Source of the DNA: Ariolimax columbianus
Taxonomy: Eukaryota; Mollusca; Gastropoda; Stylommatophora; Arionidae
Assembly: GCA_036924085.1 (NCBI GenBank)
Contig: JAVGWX010000004.1
Location: forward strand, 39,530,293-39,594,292
Direction: 5' to 3'
Length of the DNA stretch: 64,000 nucleotides
The notes under the pieces are model-generated. The model made no database searches, was not told the origin of the DNA, and saw only the letters and a list, made by a program, of their open reading frames with translations. The translations under genes were made by a program, and so were the position numbers. Positions 42,392-56,500 of this stretch are shown piece after piece; the first letter of the stretch is position 1; every line of letters starts with the position of its first letter.

Positions 42392-44579
42392 ATGAGTGAG
42401 ACTAACATGCGTCCTATTGGCTTAAAATTGGTTCTAGGTGTGGCCTTGATTTTACTTATGGCGTCGTCTGTACATCACCAGTGGAGCTCTACGCAGGAAA
42501 AACTGACAAGGCAGATGACGATTACCGAAGCGCTGAACCTCAACACAGACGAAGGATTTGAAGACATTGCGCCTGTAGAAGACAGCTCAGTAACAAAGAA
42601 TAGAACAGAAAGAGTTGACATAGTACCAGAAGGAAATCTCTGGGACGAGGAAACTATAGACAAGAAGGACGAAATAGTGGTAACGTCTGAATCAGAGAGG
42701 AACATGACACAACGTGAACCATTCGATGCAGACACAGAAGAGAATGTTCAAGACGATGATAACGTGGGTGACGAGGACTTAAACGCTTCTAATGACGTGT
42801 CAATACTCGCCTTGTTAGGCCCTAATACGCTACTTGGGAGCAGGACCGAGAACATCACACTAGCCGAGGAGAACAATGGGGACGACCCTCATTATGAAGA
42901 CCGGAATGGTCATGATCCCAATTGGCGGGCTACCAAATTTGCAGATGCTCTGTATGACGATGAACATAATGAGGAGAGTATAAAGGAGAACGACTCGCAT
43001 GTGGGTCACGCTAACTTAAGCGAAAACAATATTGCTGATGAAAACGCTGATTTGAAAATAATCAGAAATAATGATAATAAGCAGTCGTCTATGTTTTCAT
43101 GGTTTCATCTTCTCAAATTGTTGTCTTTTGGAAACAACCCCAAGGAAGATGATCTAGGCATAATCCAAGCAAATAGCGATGATAGAACCGTTACTGAGGG
43201 CAAGTCAGTTGGAAGTGATTTGAGTCAAAATTCTCATCTAAATGGTAATGCTAGTTTTCTGGCAGTCAGAGAAGGAAATCACACCGATGTCATTGATGAC
43301 AAAATCAATACATTACCTGAACTTGTAAATGAAAATTCTCAACCGGATGTAAAAGAAATAATTGAAAATAACTTTCAACAATATCAAAGTGATGCGCATA
43401 CGGTGCAGATAAATCACACTGGCAAAGAATTACCTTTCGAAGTGAACGGAATGGATAATAACAATTACAATAATTTTGATGATGACAGTCAAACAGATTA
43501 TAAAATACAGAAAGACAAATTTGAAAATGAAACAACACTTGAGAATAAGACTGACAGTTCTTTGCCAGATACACCAAATGACCTGCCCCATCTTGGAGTA
43601 GCCAGGGAAGACAGCGTCAGTTCAGGTACACAAGACGAATTGCCAGTGCTTCGTCTAGAGGACCAGAGTAGAGAACATATTCTCATGGGTGCAGTAGAAG
43701 CCCTTAAGCCTGATGACTCGTACATTCCTCAGAGTGCTCAGCACCCCCAACAACAGGTGCAACCTCTGCTTTATCAACAACAGGAGAACCCGGTGTTATC
43801 ACAATTACCTCAAGAGTATCATGGCATTTTTAAAGCACTCCTTCCGCCTCGGATGTTAAACCTTATTTTGTCCGAGAGATTTGAATCATCATTTTTGAGC
43901 CAATTCCCTGCTAGGTTACAGTATTTTATTCACCAGAACATTCAACGCATTGATCAGGATTTTGACCCTCTCACAAATAACGAAACAAAATTTACTACTA
44001 GCGGGCAAACATTCACAGGAAATGGACCTTTGTCGTCTACGATTCAGTCAATGAGAGGGCTCAAATATGAAGGCGATGAGCGAGGTGAAAACGTTCAGAC
44101 AGAAAGTTTTGACAACAAAGGTTTTCATAAAAGCGATAACAATGACAAAAGTGATAACATTTTCAATGGCGATATTAACAGCGTCAAAGATATTGACATC
44201 TATGAAAGTGCTGATGCTTCGATTGAAAACAACAAAATATACACTCCATCACCTAATCCAGCTGTTTACGACAACCCGAGACCTCTGACAGAGGAAGAGT
44301 TTGCTTTGTTCAGAACGTTGCCATACAATACACATTTTGATGCCGCAAGCGATGGTTCTAATAATCTCGTGAACGCCAAAAATGCAGAAAATGGCGATAG
44401 TGGAGAGGCAGGTCTGTCGTCATATCAATTAAGGAAACAAGGCACAGGGAATGAGGACGAAACTCTGCCATGTCCACGGATTGCTCAACTTGCTAATTCG
44501 TCTCATCCTGTCACAGCCTTAGTGGCCTTTCCTGATGCTGGCACGTTCTGGATTAGGAAAATGTTAGAGCAATTAACAG
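42392..44579 (+). CDS. sulfotransferase-like gene, exon 1 (anchor, stem, PAPS loop)
   Basis: A 729-codon open frame from the first ATG after an in-frame stop, ending in the donor cag/gtgggt. It encodes the anchor IGLKLVLGVALILLMASSV, the long acidic stem (for example EENVQDDDNVGDEDLN) and VTALVAFPDAGTFWIRKM. A frame of this length in repeat-rich DNA is strong evidence of a real exon. Read without splicing, the frame would stop seven codons later in the satellite. Confidence 0.92.
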
Positions 44580-47500
44580 GTGGGTTCTGTGTGCTTGATT
44601 GAAGTTAATCTTTGGTTTGTGCTCGTTTGGGGCTGTTGCACGTGTGCTTGATTAAAGCTGATGTTTAGTGTGTGTTTGTTTGAAGCTGATGTTTTGTGTG
44701 TGCTTGATTGAATCTGATGTTTGGTGTGTGCTTGATGGAAGCTGATGTTTGGTATGTGCTTGATTGAGGCTGATATTTAGTATGTGTTTGTTTGAAGCTG
44801 ATGTTTGGTGTGTGATTGATTGAAGCTGACGTTTGGTGTGTTCTTGATTGAAGCTGATATTTGGTGTGTGCTTGGTTGAAGCTGATGTTTAGTGTGTGTT
44901 TGTATGAAGCTGATGTTTGGTGTGTGCTTGATTGAAGCTGATATTTGGTGTGTGATTGATTGAAGCTGACGTTTGGTGTGTGCTTGATTGAAGCTGATAT
45001 TTGGTGTGCTTGATTGAAGCTGATATTTGGTGTGTGCTTGATTGAAGCTGATATTTGGTGTGTGCTTGATTGGAGCTGACGTTTGGTGTGTGTTTGATTG
45101 AAGCTGATATTTGGTGTGTGCTTGGTTGAAACAAATTTTTATTGTGTGCTTGATTAAAACTGATGTTTGGTGTGTGCTTGGTTGAAGCAAATTTTTATTG
45201 TATACTTGATTGAAGCTAATGTTTGGCGTATGGCTATTATATCTGATGTTTGGCTTGCAATTGAAGTTTGGTTTGTGGGTATTTTATCTTATGTTTGGTT
45301 TGTAGCTGTTTGGTTTGTGACTATCACATATGATGTTTGGTGTGCAGTTATCATATCAAATATGATAGCGGCAAACCAAACATTAGATATGATAGCCAAA
45401 ATCAAAACATCAGCCACAAACCTAACATCAGATATGATAACTAAAAACAAAACATTAGCCACAAACCGAACATCAGATATGATAGCCACAAATCAAACAT
45501 CAGATATGATGGCTGATGTTTGGACTTTGACTATCGTATCTGATGCTTGGTTTGTGGCTATCAAATTTGATGTTTGGTTTGTAGCTAATGTTTGGTTTGT
45601 GGCTTTCCGAGCTGATGTTTGGTTTGGTGCTACCATGTCTGATGTTTGGTTTGTGACTGATGTCTGGTTTGTGGCTATCCTATCTGATGTTTGGTTTCTG
45701 GCTATCATATCTGCTGTTTGGTTTGTGGCTATCCTATATGATGTTTGGTTTGTAGCTGATGTTTGGTTTGTGGCTACGATATCTGATGTTTGGTTTGTGC
45801 GTGATGTTTGGTTTTTGGCTATTATATCTGCTGTTTTGTTTGTGGCTGATGTTTGGTTTGTGGCCATCATATCTGATGTTTGCTTTGTGGCTATCATATT
45901 TGATGTTTGATTTATGGCTGATGTTTGGTTTGTTGCTGTCATATCTGATGTTTGGTTTGTTGTGGCTGTCATATCTAATGGTTAGTTTGTAGCTGATGTT
46001 TGGTTTGTGGCTATGATATCTGAAGTTTGATTTGTGAATGATGTTTGTTTTGTGGTTATCATATCTGATGTTTGGTTTGTGAATGATGTTTGATTTGTAG
46101 ATATCATATCTGATGTTTGTTTGTGGCTGATGTTTGGTTTTTGACTATCATATCTGATGTTTGGTTTGTAGCTATGAAATCAGATGTGTTATTTGTGACC
46201 GATGTTTGGTTTTTGGCTTTCATATTTGATGTTTGTTTGTGGTAATTATATCTGATGTTTGGTGTGTGATTATGTTTGGTTTGTGTCTTTCATATCTGAT
46301 GTTTGGTTTGTGGTTATCATATCTGATGTTTGATTTGCGGTTATCATATGTGATGTTTGGTTTGTGATTGATGTTTGGTTTGTGATTTATGTTTGGTTTG
46401 TGACTATCATGTCTGATGTTTGATTTGCGGTTATCATATCTGATGTTTGGTTTGTGATTTATGTTTGGTTTGTGGTTGTCATATCTGATATTTGGTTTGT
46501 GGTTATCATTTATGATGTTTGATTTGTGATTGATGTTTGGTTTGTGGTCATCAAATCTGATGTTTGGTTTGTGGTTATCGTATCTGATGTTTGGCGTGTG
46601 ACTATAATATCTGTAGTTTGGTTTGTGGCTATCAAATCTGATGTTTGGTTTGTGGCTATCATATCTGATGTTTAGTTTGAGACACTGCAGCTTGGTTTGA
46701 AGCCGCAGTTAGTTTTTTAGCTGCTCTTTGGTCTGTGATTGATGTTTGGTTTGTAGCTACTATTTGGTGTGATGCCGTTGTTTACACGTATAGTTTGCGT
46801 CTGATGTTTGGTTTGACAATACAGTTAGACAGTTGAATACTTCAGTTTATTTATTTTTTATTTTATTTTTTTATTTTGTTCGGAGGTGTAAATTTGTAGA
46901 AGAACGTGTTCATCTTCATCACAGGCGTCTCAGTCTCTATAGACCATGCGCGGGGCGCCCTATAAGTTATGTCCAGCTCTGTCTCATGTAGACCATGCGC
47001 GTGGCGCCCTTACGTTCTGTCCAGCTATGTCTCCTTTATTTCGGCACTGTCTGCTATGGCTGTAAAGGCCGTTTCGCGAGTGACAGTCCCTGCCAAAGAC
47101 GGTACAAACATACTGAGGCTTGCCTGGGTGTTCCTTGATATCTTCAGTCTTTCTCTTTTCTCTGCAGCCTGAACACCTCTACGAGAGTCAGAAGTCTATG
47201 CCCTCTCCAATTGACTTTCTCCAGATAGCTCGATCCTGAGCAACTTCTTCCCAGTCCTCGGATGGGATGTCCCATGCCATCATGTCACTCTTGCACACGG
47301 GCTTGAATCGTTGTGTGAGACGGCCCATTCTTCTAACTGTGTTACTGTTGATGAAATTGGTATTGCAATTATTGATGTTCAAACTGAAAGTGAAAATCGA
47401 AACTAGCCTTTAACATCGCAGCCCGTGGTCCTGTTATGGAACTGGCAGGATTTTCTTTTAACGGGCTTAACAACAGAACGCATGATGCAGACGAGACACT

Positions 47501-50500
47501 AGGGCAGATCAAACAGCTGGGAAATACAAATGAAAATGAAGCGGAGAAAGATATAAAAAGTCCAGATACATTAACAAAATATACGACAATGGGCATATGT
47601 ATCCAAGATTCAACATGAACTCTAAAGTTTGATTAGTTTATGCACGTTTTCGCTAAAATTGTAGAATTGGTCCATCACTGCAGACTGCATATTTACAGAA
47701 AGTATGTTTCTGAACATTCCAATAGTAAAGGTTTTGCCCTTTGAGGAGCAGCATAGATGGCGACTAACCTGCTGTGGGTCTACTTTGATCTATTTTTTGA
47801 GTTTATTAAGGTGGACTGGCACATCGGTTAACCACCCTCCACGGCACTCGTCCCAACACAGAAGAGTAATGAGCTGCTCGAGTCTAGCCCTCTAAGCAGG
47901 CAATCCTTCCCCCCTCCCCCCCCCCTTCCCCGACTCCATCCAGCTCACACAAGAGCTGGGACCTGCACAGAGCATAAGGTTAACTGAGACTAAGGTAGCA
48001 AGACAAGGATAAAGCGAACTGGTTAGTCCAATTCTGATGTTCGTCTACCACATGTGATGAAGACCAATGATTTTGTTTAGTCGCGTGGACAGTCTTATCT
48101 TTTGTTGTGTCCGCTGAAATAGTTGACGCGCGGTGATTTGGATTAAAGTGAGGAAGTAACTGCGCTTTTTGTCAACCTCACTCTCTAGTCCTGAGCAACC
48201 TTTGACCAGTGGCAAGATTTAATCGCGACGACTGGACATTGCACATGATGCAGATTTTTCCTCAGGGTTTACTCTCGAAGACTTTCCCTTAACAGGTATC
48301 CCGCAAGGCAGCGCAGGGGGATGACATCTATCGTCATGCGTCGTGCCTTTCACATAACGGCAAGAGGTCGCAGGGACATCACTCAGCGTGTGAGTGAGTT
48401 GGGCATCTGTCCCGGGACGTGTTTTAGTCCATTATAGTCGTCGTGTCTACATTTCACAGTTGCGCCAAAACCGAAGCTTTCTGCAACTATTATTATTAAT
48501 ATTGCACAAAATATTACAGGCGCATCGTTTCTAATCAATACCCGCGTGCTTACCTTGTGATGATTAGTAGAAAAATGTTTTCATTGTGCCTTTCTAATCC
48601 AGGTGTTGAGACAGATTCTATATACAATATTATGGCACAATTAAAGATGGGTAATGTCGCAAGTGTCTACCAAATGGGCAAGAGAATTGCTATAGAGACT
48701 CATATACCGTCAGACAAGAACTTTGAAAGAGCCATCATATTAATCAGAAATCCCTTCTCTGTAGACGCACGACACAAGACGTTTCGTCCGTCTTCTGTTG
48801 GTAAGTGAATTGTTTTTAACAAATCATCTACGTGAGTAAGTAACTATCCTATTTGTGTTTCACTAAGAAAATCGATCTTCCACAGCAGCAGACTTCCTTA
48901 CAACAATAAAAGTTAGTTGCTCATCGTAAGCTATGATGGCGACATCATCATACGCTTTTTGTCTTGATGATGTAACTTCTCTTCGTTTTGTAGATGATAT
49001 CGACGGGTTGGCGGGTTCAGAAGCAGAACTCCAGAAATGGGTCAGAAGGATCGATGAAACAGCTCTTGACTATAGTATGGAGATAAACGCTGGAAAGACA
49101 AAATTTATGACTAACAACGCCAAGGGCTTCAACAGCAGGATAAAAGCTAATGGTCAGGAACACGAAGTGGTTGACCGTTTTAAATATCTAGGGTCGATTG
49201 TCAGTGATGAAGGATCAAAATGTGATGTGTTGGCCAGAATAGCACAGTGGTCTTGTCAATATTCCTCTATGCTTGTGAGACATGGACAGTTACAGTTGAC
49301 CTTCAACAAAGATTCAGGCCTTGGAGAATAGTTGTTTTCGAAGACTTTTAAACGTCACATACAAAGATCGAGTTACAAATGAGGAAATACGAGATATAAT
49401 TACAACAGCAATAGGGCTTTTTGAAGACCTCTTGGCAACTGTCAAAAGAAGGAAACTCGCTTGGTACTGTCACATATCGAAATCAAATGGTTTTGGAAAT
49501 ACAATCCTGAAACGGAAAGGTGCATGGCAGACGACAAAGAGGCCGTCCCAAAAAGAGATGGGAGGACAACATAAAAGAATGGACCAATCTCCAATCAGAA
49601 GAGTCACAGGCAGCGGCTGCTGACAGAGAAGGGCGGCGTGGTGTTGTGAGGATGTCTTCATGTGTGCCCCAACGACCTCACGGGTTACGGGATAACCTGA
49701 CCTGATGTAACTTACGTTGCATCTGGATTATAGTGAGGAAGAAGCTGCGCTGGTCATCAACCTCACTCTCTTTCCACGAACTACCTTGTACCAGTGGCAA
49801 AACAAAGGCTAGACGACTGGAAATAATTCAAAATGCATGCACTCTGCTCCCAGCTCCTTTGAGACCAAAGATCACTTCAAACCTGCGGGACTCGAACCCA
49901 CACCGAATTGCATGTAAGAAAGGTAAAGTTCGTGGTAGCCACATATTAGACACTGACTTCAAGAAAAGCTGTTGAGGTTTCATTCTACTAGGTCTCAGCT
50001 TTTTATGACGTGGGTGACCAATCCCTTCATCGCCATTTTGTCTTGAATAACTACCATTCATGTATCAATTTACAGCTAGGTAGAATGTAATGTATCGAGA
50101 CTTGGGAATGAACTTAGTTCCTTTACTGCAAGAGACAAGGACTCTAAAAGTAATATCACAGTGTTATAAGGTAGCATGTGCCAAAGCACGTGTGTGGTAA
50201 AAATGTGATTGTTTAAATAAGTTTTGACGAGATTGCTAGCTCTATGCACAACCCTCCTAGTAGCCTGTTAAGAGACTTCTACAAATAATACTCTATGCAT
50301 GAAATAAATCATAGAGGGAACAACTCGTTTTTTCGAGCGTCAGTTGAGAAGACTGATTATCGTGGTGGTAGAGCACTTGGTCTTCTTCTTCTTCTTCTTC
50401 TTCTTCTTCTTCTTCTTCGTTCTCAATCTCCCACTACCAAACCCTGAAAGGGCTTAAGTAGCAGAATGTAGTCCAGAGAACAGAATGCGTTGTGTCGTAG

Positions 50501-53500
50501 TTTACAGCTTGACTGCGATATTTCCACCTTTCGGCCTAACACATCCGACTTCAGCAAGCATTTTTTGAGTACCGGGTTAGCATTCCCTCTTCGATCCCTT
50601 CTCCTTAGCCAGTCTGCCCTGCTGCAGACTGTTATCCAGGATCACCGCGTGGGGGTGTAGAAGGGTCTTGGCAGCTATGGTTCACTGGCCCTGACGCTAG
50701 CAGTCAGCTATGGGTCGATGACCACAGCAGCTCATGCGCTGCTCAGCATCTTGATCCCGAGCACTTGGTCTAACTCCCGCAACATGTGAGCTCTAGTCCA
50801 TACAGATGCAAAGTGGTTCAAGGCTTACGTTTGGAGAAGAAAAGTCAGAAAGAGAACTGGCCACTCTACTTAATAGCAGCTGTGGTTTATTATACTGACG
50901 TATCTGACACTTCATTCCGGACCAGAATTAGAATCAGCCATTAAGAAGAGAAAAGTACAAAGAAAGGGGGTCATCACTAATGAAATGCTCTTTAGCAATA
51001 CCACAGAATAAATTACTATACTGCTGTAGAGCAAGCTGGAAACAACGAACTGTTCCGTTAATGCAGAAGGAGGCAAGGACTATTCCCATCCTTAAACATG
51101 AGAAGCACAACATGAAGCCAGACAGCTACAGACCTATTAGTCTACTTAGCTGTGTAGAGAAACCAAAGGGTTAGCACTAGAATAATTTGGCATATGGCAT
51201 CTTAAAATTTACTTGTCCCCAAGCAGGCAGGTCTTTGTAGAAAAAGATCGACCCACGATCAGATGACATATATTTGCAAAAGATTGAAGAAGCATATTAA
51301 GAAAAAAGGAAGCACTATCAGTCTAGACAGATCTAGAAATAAACTATTAATAAAATTAGAGCGGACTAAAACTCAAACTACTGCAAATAGATATGATCAA
51401 CAACATCTACAGATGGATCAGTGATTATTTGTGTAACAGAACAGCAAAAGTACAATTGCAAGGACACATCAGCAATATGATGCACATTGAACAAGAACTT
51501 CCGCAAGTTGGAATGCTCTTCCACATACTGTTCCTCTCGTTTCCAGCTCTCACCTTCAGAGTCGTTGTCGATCAGGTCGATCTTCTGCCTCTTCCGCCAG
51601 CAGCTGTGTGTACTAGTCAGGGGTGGACTCCTCTTCTTGTTGTTTCATTCATGTAGTTTAGTCGGCGGCCAGTCAAAACCGTTGCCCGGAGGGTGGCGCT
51701 GCCGTACACAGGAAAGACTCTAGGAGCCATACGTGAGCTAGACAGAAGTGAGGGAACTAAATAGATCAAAGATGTGGCTGCCTTTCACCGTGAGGTACTA
51801 TACCTTACATACTTTTGTCCTCCCCCTAACCTCTATCCGCGAAGACTATACACGTGGTGGACCTCCTCTGGTGGTAACAGCAGAAATCAAATAGATTACA
51901 TCCTGGTACAACAACGATGGAGGTTAAATGTACTGGCAACAAAAACGCTGCCAGCAGCGGATTGAGACACGGACCACGAATTACTGTTTGCAGTTTTCAA
52001 GACAAGATTTCGTAGAATCAACAAAAGTTTACAGCCAATACGTTTCGATGTAACAGCAATTCCGACTGAATACAACATTAACGCAGAAAACAAATTTGAG
52101 GCGTTGCTTGCGGTACATGAAGAGATGACATCTGAGGAGTTGATATCACACGCATGGGATATTTTAATCTCGACAGCGAACGAAATGATCCTCAGTATGT
52201 CGCACAAGAAACAAAGCTATATATCAAAGGAAACAAATGAACTCATTGAAGAAAGGAAATAATTAAAACAAATGGGAAGTCAGGGGACCAACACAGCATA
52301 TAAAAACTGCGCAGGAATAGTTTAAAAAAGAAATAAGAAAAGAGAGGAGAAGATACACAGTGGACACTTGTAAGGACATAGAACATCTGCAGCAACAATG
52401 AAGGGAGAGAGATGCCTTTAAGGCGATTGAAAACACTGACAAGAGAATTCAATTTCAAAGAGGATAACACATTAACAGAAACCAAAAACATACTGAATAC
52501 ATGGAAATAATACTGCGGAACCTTATATGAAGATAGAACAACGCGCTCAGTTACAATCCTACCGAAGGATGAGAAGGAACCTGAACCAACATTGGAGGAA
52601 GTACGCTCAGTAATCCAAAGCCTGAAAAAGGGAAAGTCCCCAGGATGTGATGATATCCAAGCAGAGCTAATACAAGCAGGAGGGGAGGCCAGTGCTCGAG
52701 TTTATCACAAGCTGTATAAACAGATATGGCGCAGCGCAGAGTGGCTACAGGCATGAAAGAAATTAATTTACATTCCCCTCCTCAAAAAGGCAATCTAAAG
52801 CTGTGTTCAAATTACCGAACTATCTCGCTAATCAGCCACTCTAGCAAAATACTCTTGTGGATCCTATTAATTAGGATAGAGAAAAGGTTTGAATCTGAAA
52901 TTCACGTAGTCCAGGCAGGTTTTATGAAAGACAGAGGGACCAGGGACAACATATTCAATATAAAGAATATCTAAGAAAAATGTAGAGAGTTTAATGTAGA
53001 CCTGTACACATGTTTCATTCATTGCACAAAGGTCTTCGATATTGTAAAACATCAAAATCTGTGGAGGGTTTCCTGTGCACATTATACATCTCATTGAAAT
53101 ATCATACCAAGATCAACGAGCAACTGTCCGAGTATCTGGGCAAACATCAGATTGGTTCGCAGTACAAAAGGGAGTAAGACAGAGATGTATCCTCTCATCT
53201 TATCTAAATAACATCTATGTATAATGAGAAATGTTAGAGAAGACGAGAACATTGACAGTTTTGATACATTTACGATTGGTGGGTACGAGATTCCAGAGTT
53301 ACAATACGCAGACAACACAGTGATACAATCAAGAAGTGTAGTAGGGCTAGCACAGCTAATTTCAGCCGTAAATGGACACAATAAAGATCAAAACCTGTTT
53401 ATAAACATAAATAAACAAAAGATATTGACCACCGACAAAATACAATGTCACCATAAATGTACAGTAGGTGGTTAGGAAATAGATCAGGTCACGCATTTTG

Positions 53501-56500
53501 AATATCTGGGCTCCAGAATTGACAAAAAGGGCGACTGCTCGAAAGTAATAGAAGAATAGCCATGGCAATGCAGAGACTGGACAGCCTGAAGAAATTATGC
53601 AGAGCACCAACAAAACAACAAAAGTAAAAGTCCTGAGAGCCTGTATTTTTCCTGTGGCAGCTTATGGCTGTGAAACATGGACGATTACCAAAACTTCTAG
53701 ACAAAGAATCGAATCCTTCGAGTCAAAATGTTACAGAAAGATCCTTAGAATACCCTGGAGAGAGAAAAAGACAAATGTAGACATTCGGCAAGAGTTGAGC
53801 ATAGAGGAGAACTGGTTTATCAATGTCATTATGATCAGAAAATGGAAATACTTTGGTCATATCAAGAGACACAACGGTCTTGAGAGAACAGTGATGGAAA
53901 GTATGGTGCTCGGCAAAAAGAGGCAGCAGTAGACCAAGTAGACAATGGTACCAAGATATCCAGGAATGTCTGGGCGTGACTGTGGCGGAGACTGTAGTTT
54001 AGGCAAGGGAAAGAGTTTCTTTCAGACAGACTGTGATGGGAGCGACGTTCTATAAAGGACATTCTTCATGATGATGATGATATACATATATTGGAGTCGT
54101 TTTTACAAGCTCTTATTATAAGCTTTTATTTAACCTAACATGACCGTTGTCCTTTTGCGTGGACTTCTATTTCTCCAATTTTCCCTTAACCTAGAGAGTC
54201 GAGATTTTATAAACAGCATTTACTAGTGTGACCTGTTAATCTATCAATGTTTGACGAATCCGGGAATAGTCATTCACGTTTCTACAAAACTAAATCGCAG
54301 TTTTAAAAAAAATATTTACTTGAATCGACAGCGAGATTCAAGATACGCGAGTTCATTGAGTTGGAAAATTCCCCTTCGTAAACATTGACGATGACGTAGG
54401 TAATGACATCGACAACATCGATGATCATTTTCAAAGATTAAAGTAGGCAATGAATGTGTACCAACATTGGAACATGAAGAACAAAAAAGTACCATAAAAC
54501 AACAACAATAACAGCAACATTTCAAAATACTACACACAAAAAACCTCGCATTTTTGTAACTTTGCCATAAATACTTATTATTCTCTAAAAATAATTTATT
54601 CATTTCATTTCATGCGTGGACAAATGCATTTACTAACTGCACCTATCTTAGCAAGATATCCTAATTTTCTTGCAGGTAGGGAACTCTTTCAGGTACATCA
54701 TCCCATTGTACAATTATTCTACTCTTTTCTTCATTTGTATCTTCAGACTGGCAGAGAAATGTTTTGTGGAATCAGACCTATTCATCATGGTTTACGAGTA
54801 CTTTACCGTTGCATGTCATGACATTTGAAGACTTAGTTGAGAGCCCTCTCACGGAGCTGATGAAGGTATTACAGTTTTGACCATTCCGTTTACTTTATTT
54901 CTTTGTTAATGTTTAACAATCCATAGCCAGTTTTCTAGGTATCTAGTAGTTGGATAAAACTGTGGACAGCCATAATCATTTCGTCAGTCGAAATGGCTAA
55001 ACGAAGAATGAGATATGGACAATTCACTTCAAGGTTCTCTGTCCAGTACTCAGTTCAAAAGAGCCACTTTAGTTAACAACTTTCATGAAATCACACACTT
55101 CCCTTCATGACGATTCCCTTAACCGTGGAGCTGCCAGGTTTGCAGTTTGGTAACTTTTTTTTAAAAACAGTTGTAACATAATACGAACGAGATATCAATC
55201 TACAGGTGATATGGTGTCAAATGCTTATACAAACTGAATACCAACGGTAACTGAAAATGTCACATTGTCTCACACAAAACATTAGAGGCCCTCTACCACA
55301 TCTGCTGTTGCGAATCCAACAGGTCTCCGGCTCTCGTCCTTCGGCCCAGTGACATGTAATAGCATCTGCACCACGTAGGTGGTAGTTATTTAATGTTTTA
55401 CACAGTTTTCCTATATAGCTGGCCTCGGATTAAAAACAAATCATGTTCCTAGCATCGTTGAGAGACGGGAACTGAAAGAGATGGCTACCAAAGTCAAATA
55501 TTTTATAAATTTAGTTTTGATAAAGTATTGATATTCTCATTACTACGTAACGATGTTTGCTGTCTAGATTTCTGCTTTTTTCGTTAGTTTAATCATCTTT
55601 ATAGATGGGAGTGTCGGTAAACGTATGATGATGTTCTGATGTAAAGCGACATTTTTGTTATTTACTGACCCTTAGTAGTTTGCTAATTTTCATGTTTGCC
55701 CTGCAACTAATAAAATTGAAGGTCATTAATTTAATAATATTCGCTAGACTTATTATAAAAACATCTTTCTAAATGACATTAAATACGTCGATGCTAAAAA
55801 CAACTTTCTAAAGCACGTTATATGCGAGGATGCAGAAAACATCTTTCTAAATGACGTTCTATACAGGAAATGACGTTCTATACAAGAAATGACGTTCTTT
55901 ACATGGATGTTAAAAACATCTTTCTAAATTTCGTGCTTTACGAGAATGCTAAAACATTTTTCTAACTGACGTTCTTTACAAGGATGCTAAAAACATTTCT
56001 TCTAAATGGCGTTCCGTACAAGGAGGTTAAAAACATCTTTCTAAATGACGTTCTATAGAAGAAATGACGTTCTATACAAAGTTGCTAAAACATTTCTTCT
56101 AAATGACGTTCCATACAAGGATGTTAAAATCATTTTCTAAATGACGTTCTATACAAGGTTGCTAAAACATTTCTTCTAAATGACGTTCCATACAAGGATG
56201 TTAAAATCATTTTCTAAATGACGTTTTATACAAGGTTGCTAAAACATTTTTCTAAATGACGTTCTATACAAGGTTAATAAAACATTTTTCTAATGACCTT
56301 CTACAAGATTACTGAAAATATCAAACGCAGAGAAGAATGCAAATACATAAACTTTGCAACAACTGAGCATTAAGGAAATTGGCTAATGGACATCACAATA
56401 AAAAAGCTAAAATATTTCGGCCATATGAAAAGACACATTAATCTGAAGAGGCTGTTAGTGGAAGGCATAGGTGCCCTGGAAGAGGGGAGTGCAACCCAGA

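Noticed and set aside
44580..44602. Exon 1 ORF read to its stop as the true C-terminus of a 736-residue protein
   Set aside because: The last codons lie after a consensus donor and in the satellite. Splicing to 48603 restores the family motifs in phase.
45167..45972. Open frames of 247 and 159 codons (Trp/Val-rich and Thr/Asn/Gln-rich)
   Set aside because: They are translations of the 27-28 bp satellite on both strands, with no start context or domain.
54612..54821. 69-codon frame covering the exon 3 region
   Set aside because: The sulfotransferase motifs are in another frame that fits the phase of exons 2 and 4.
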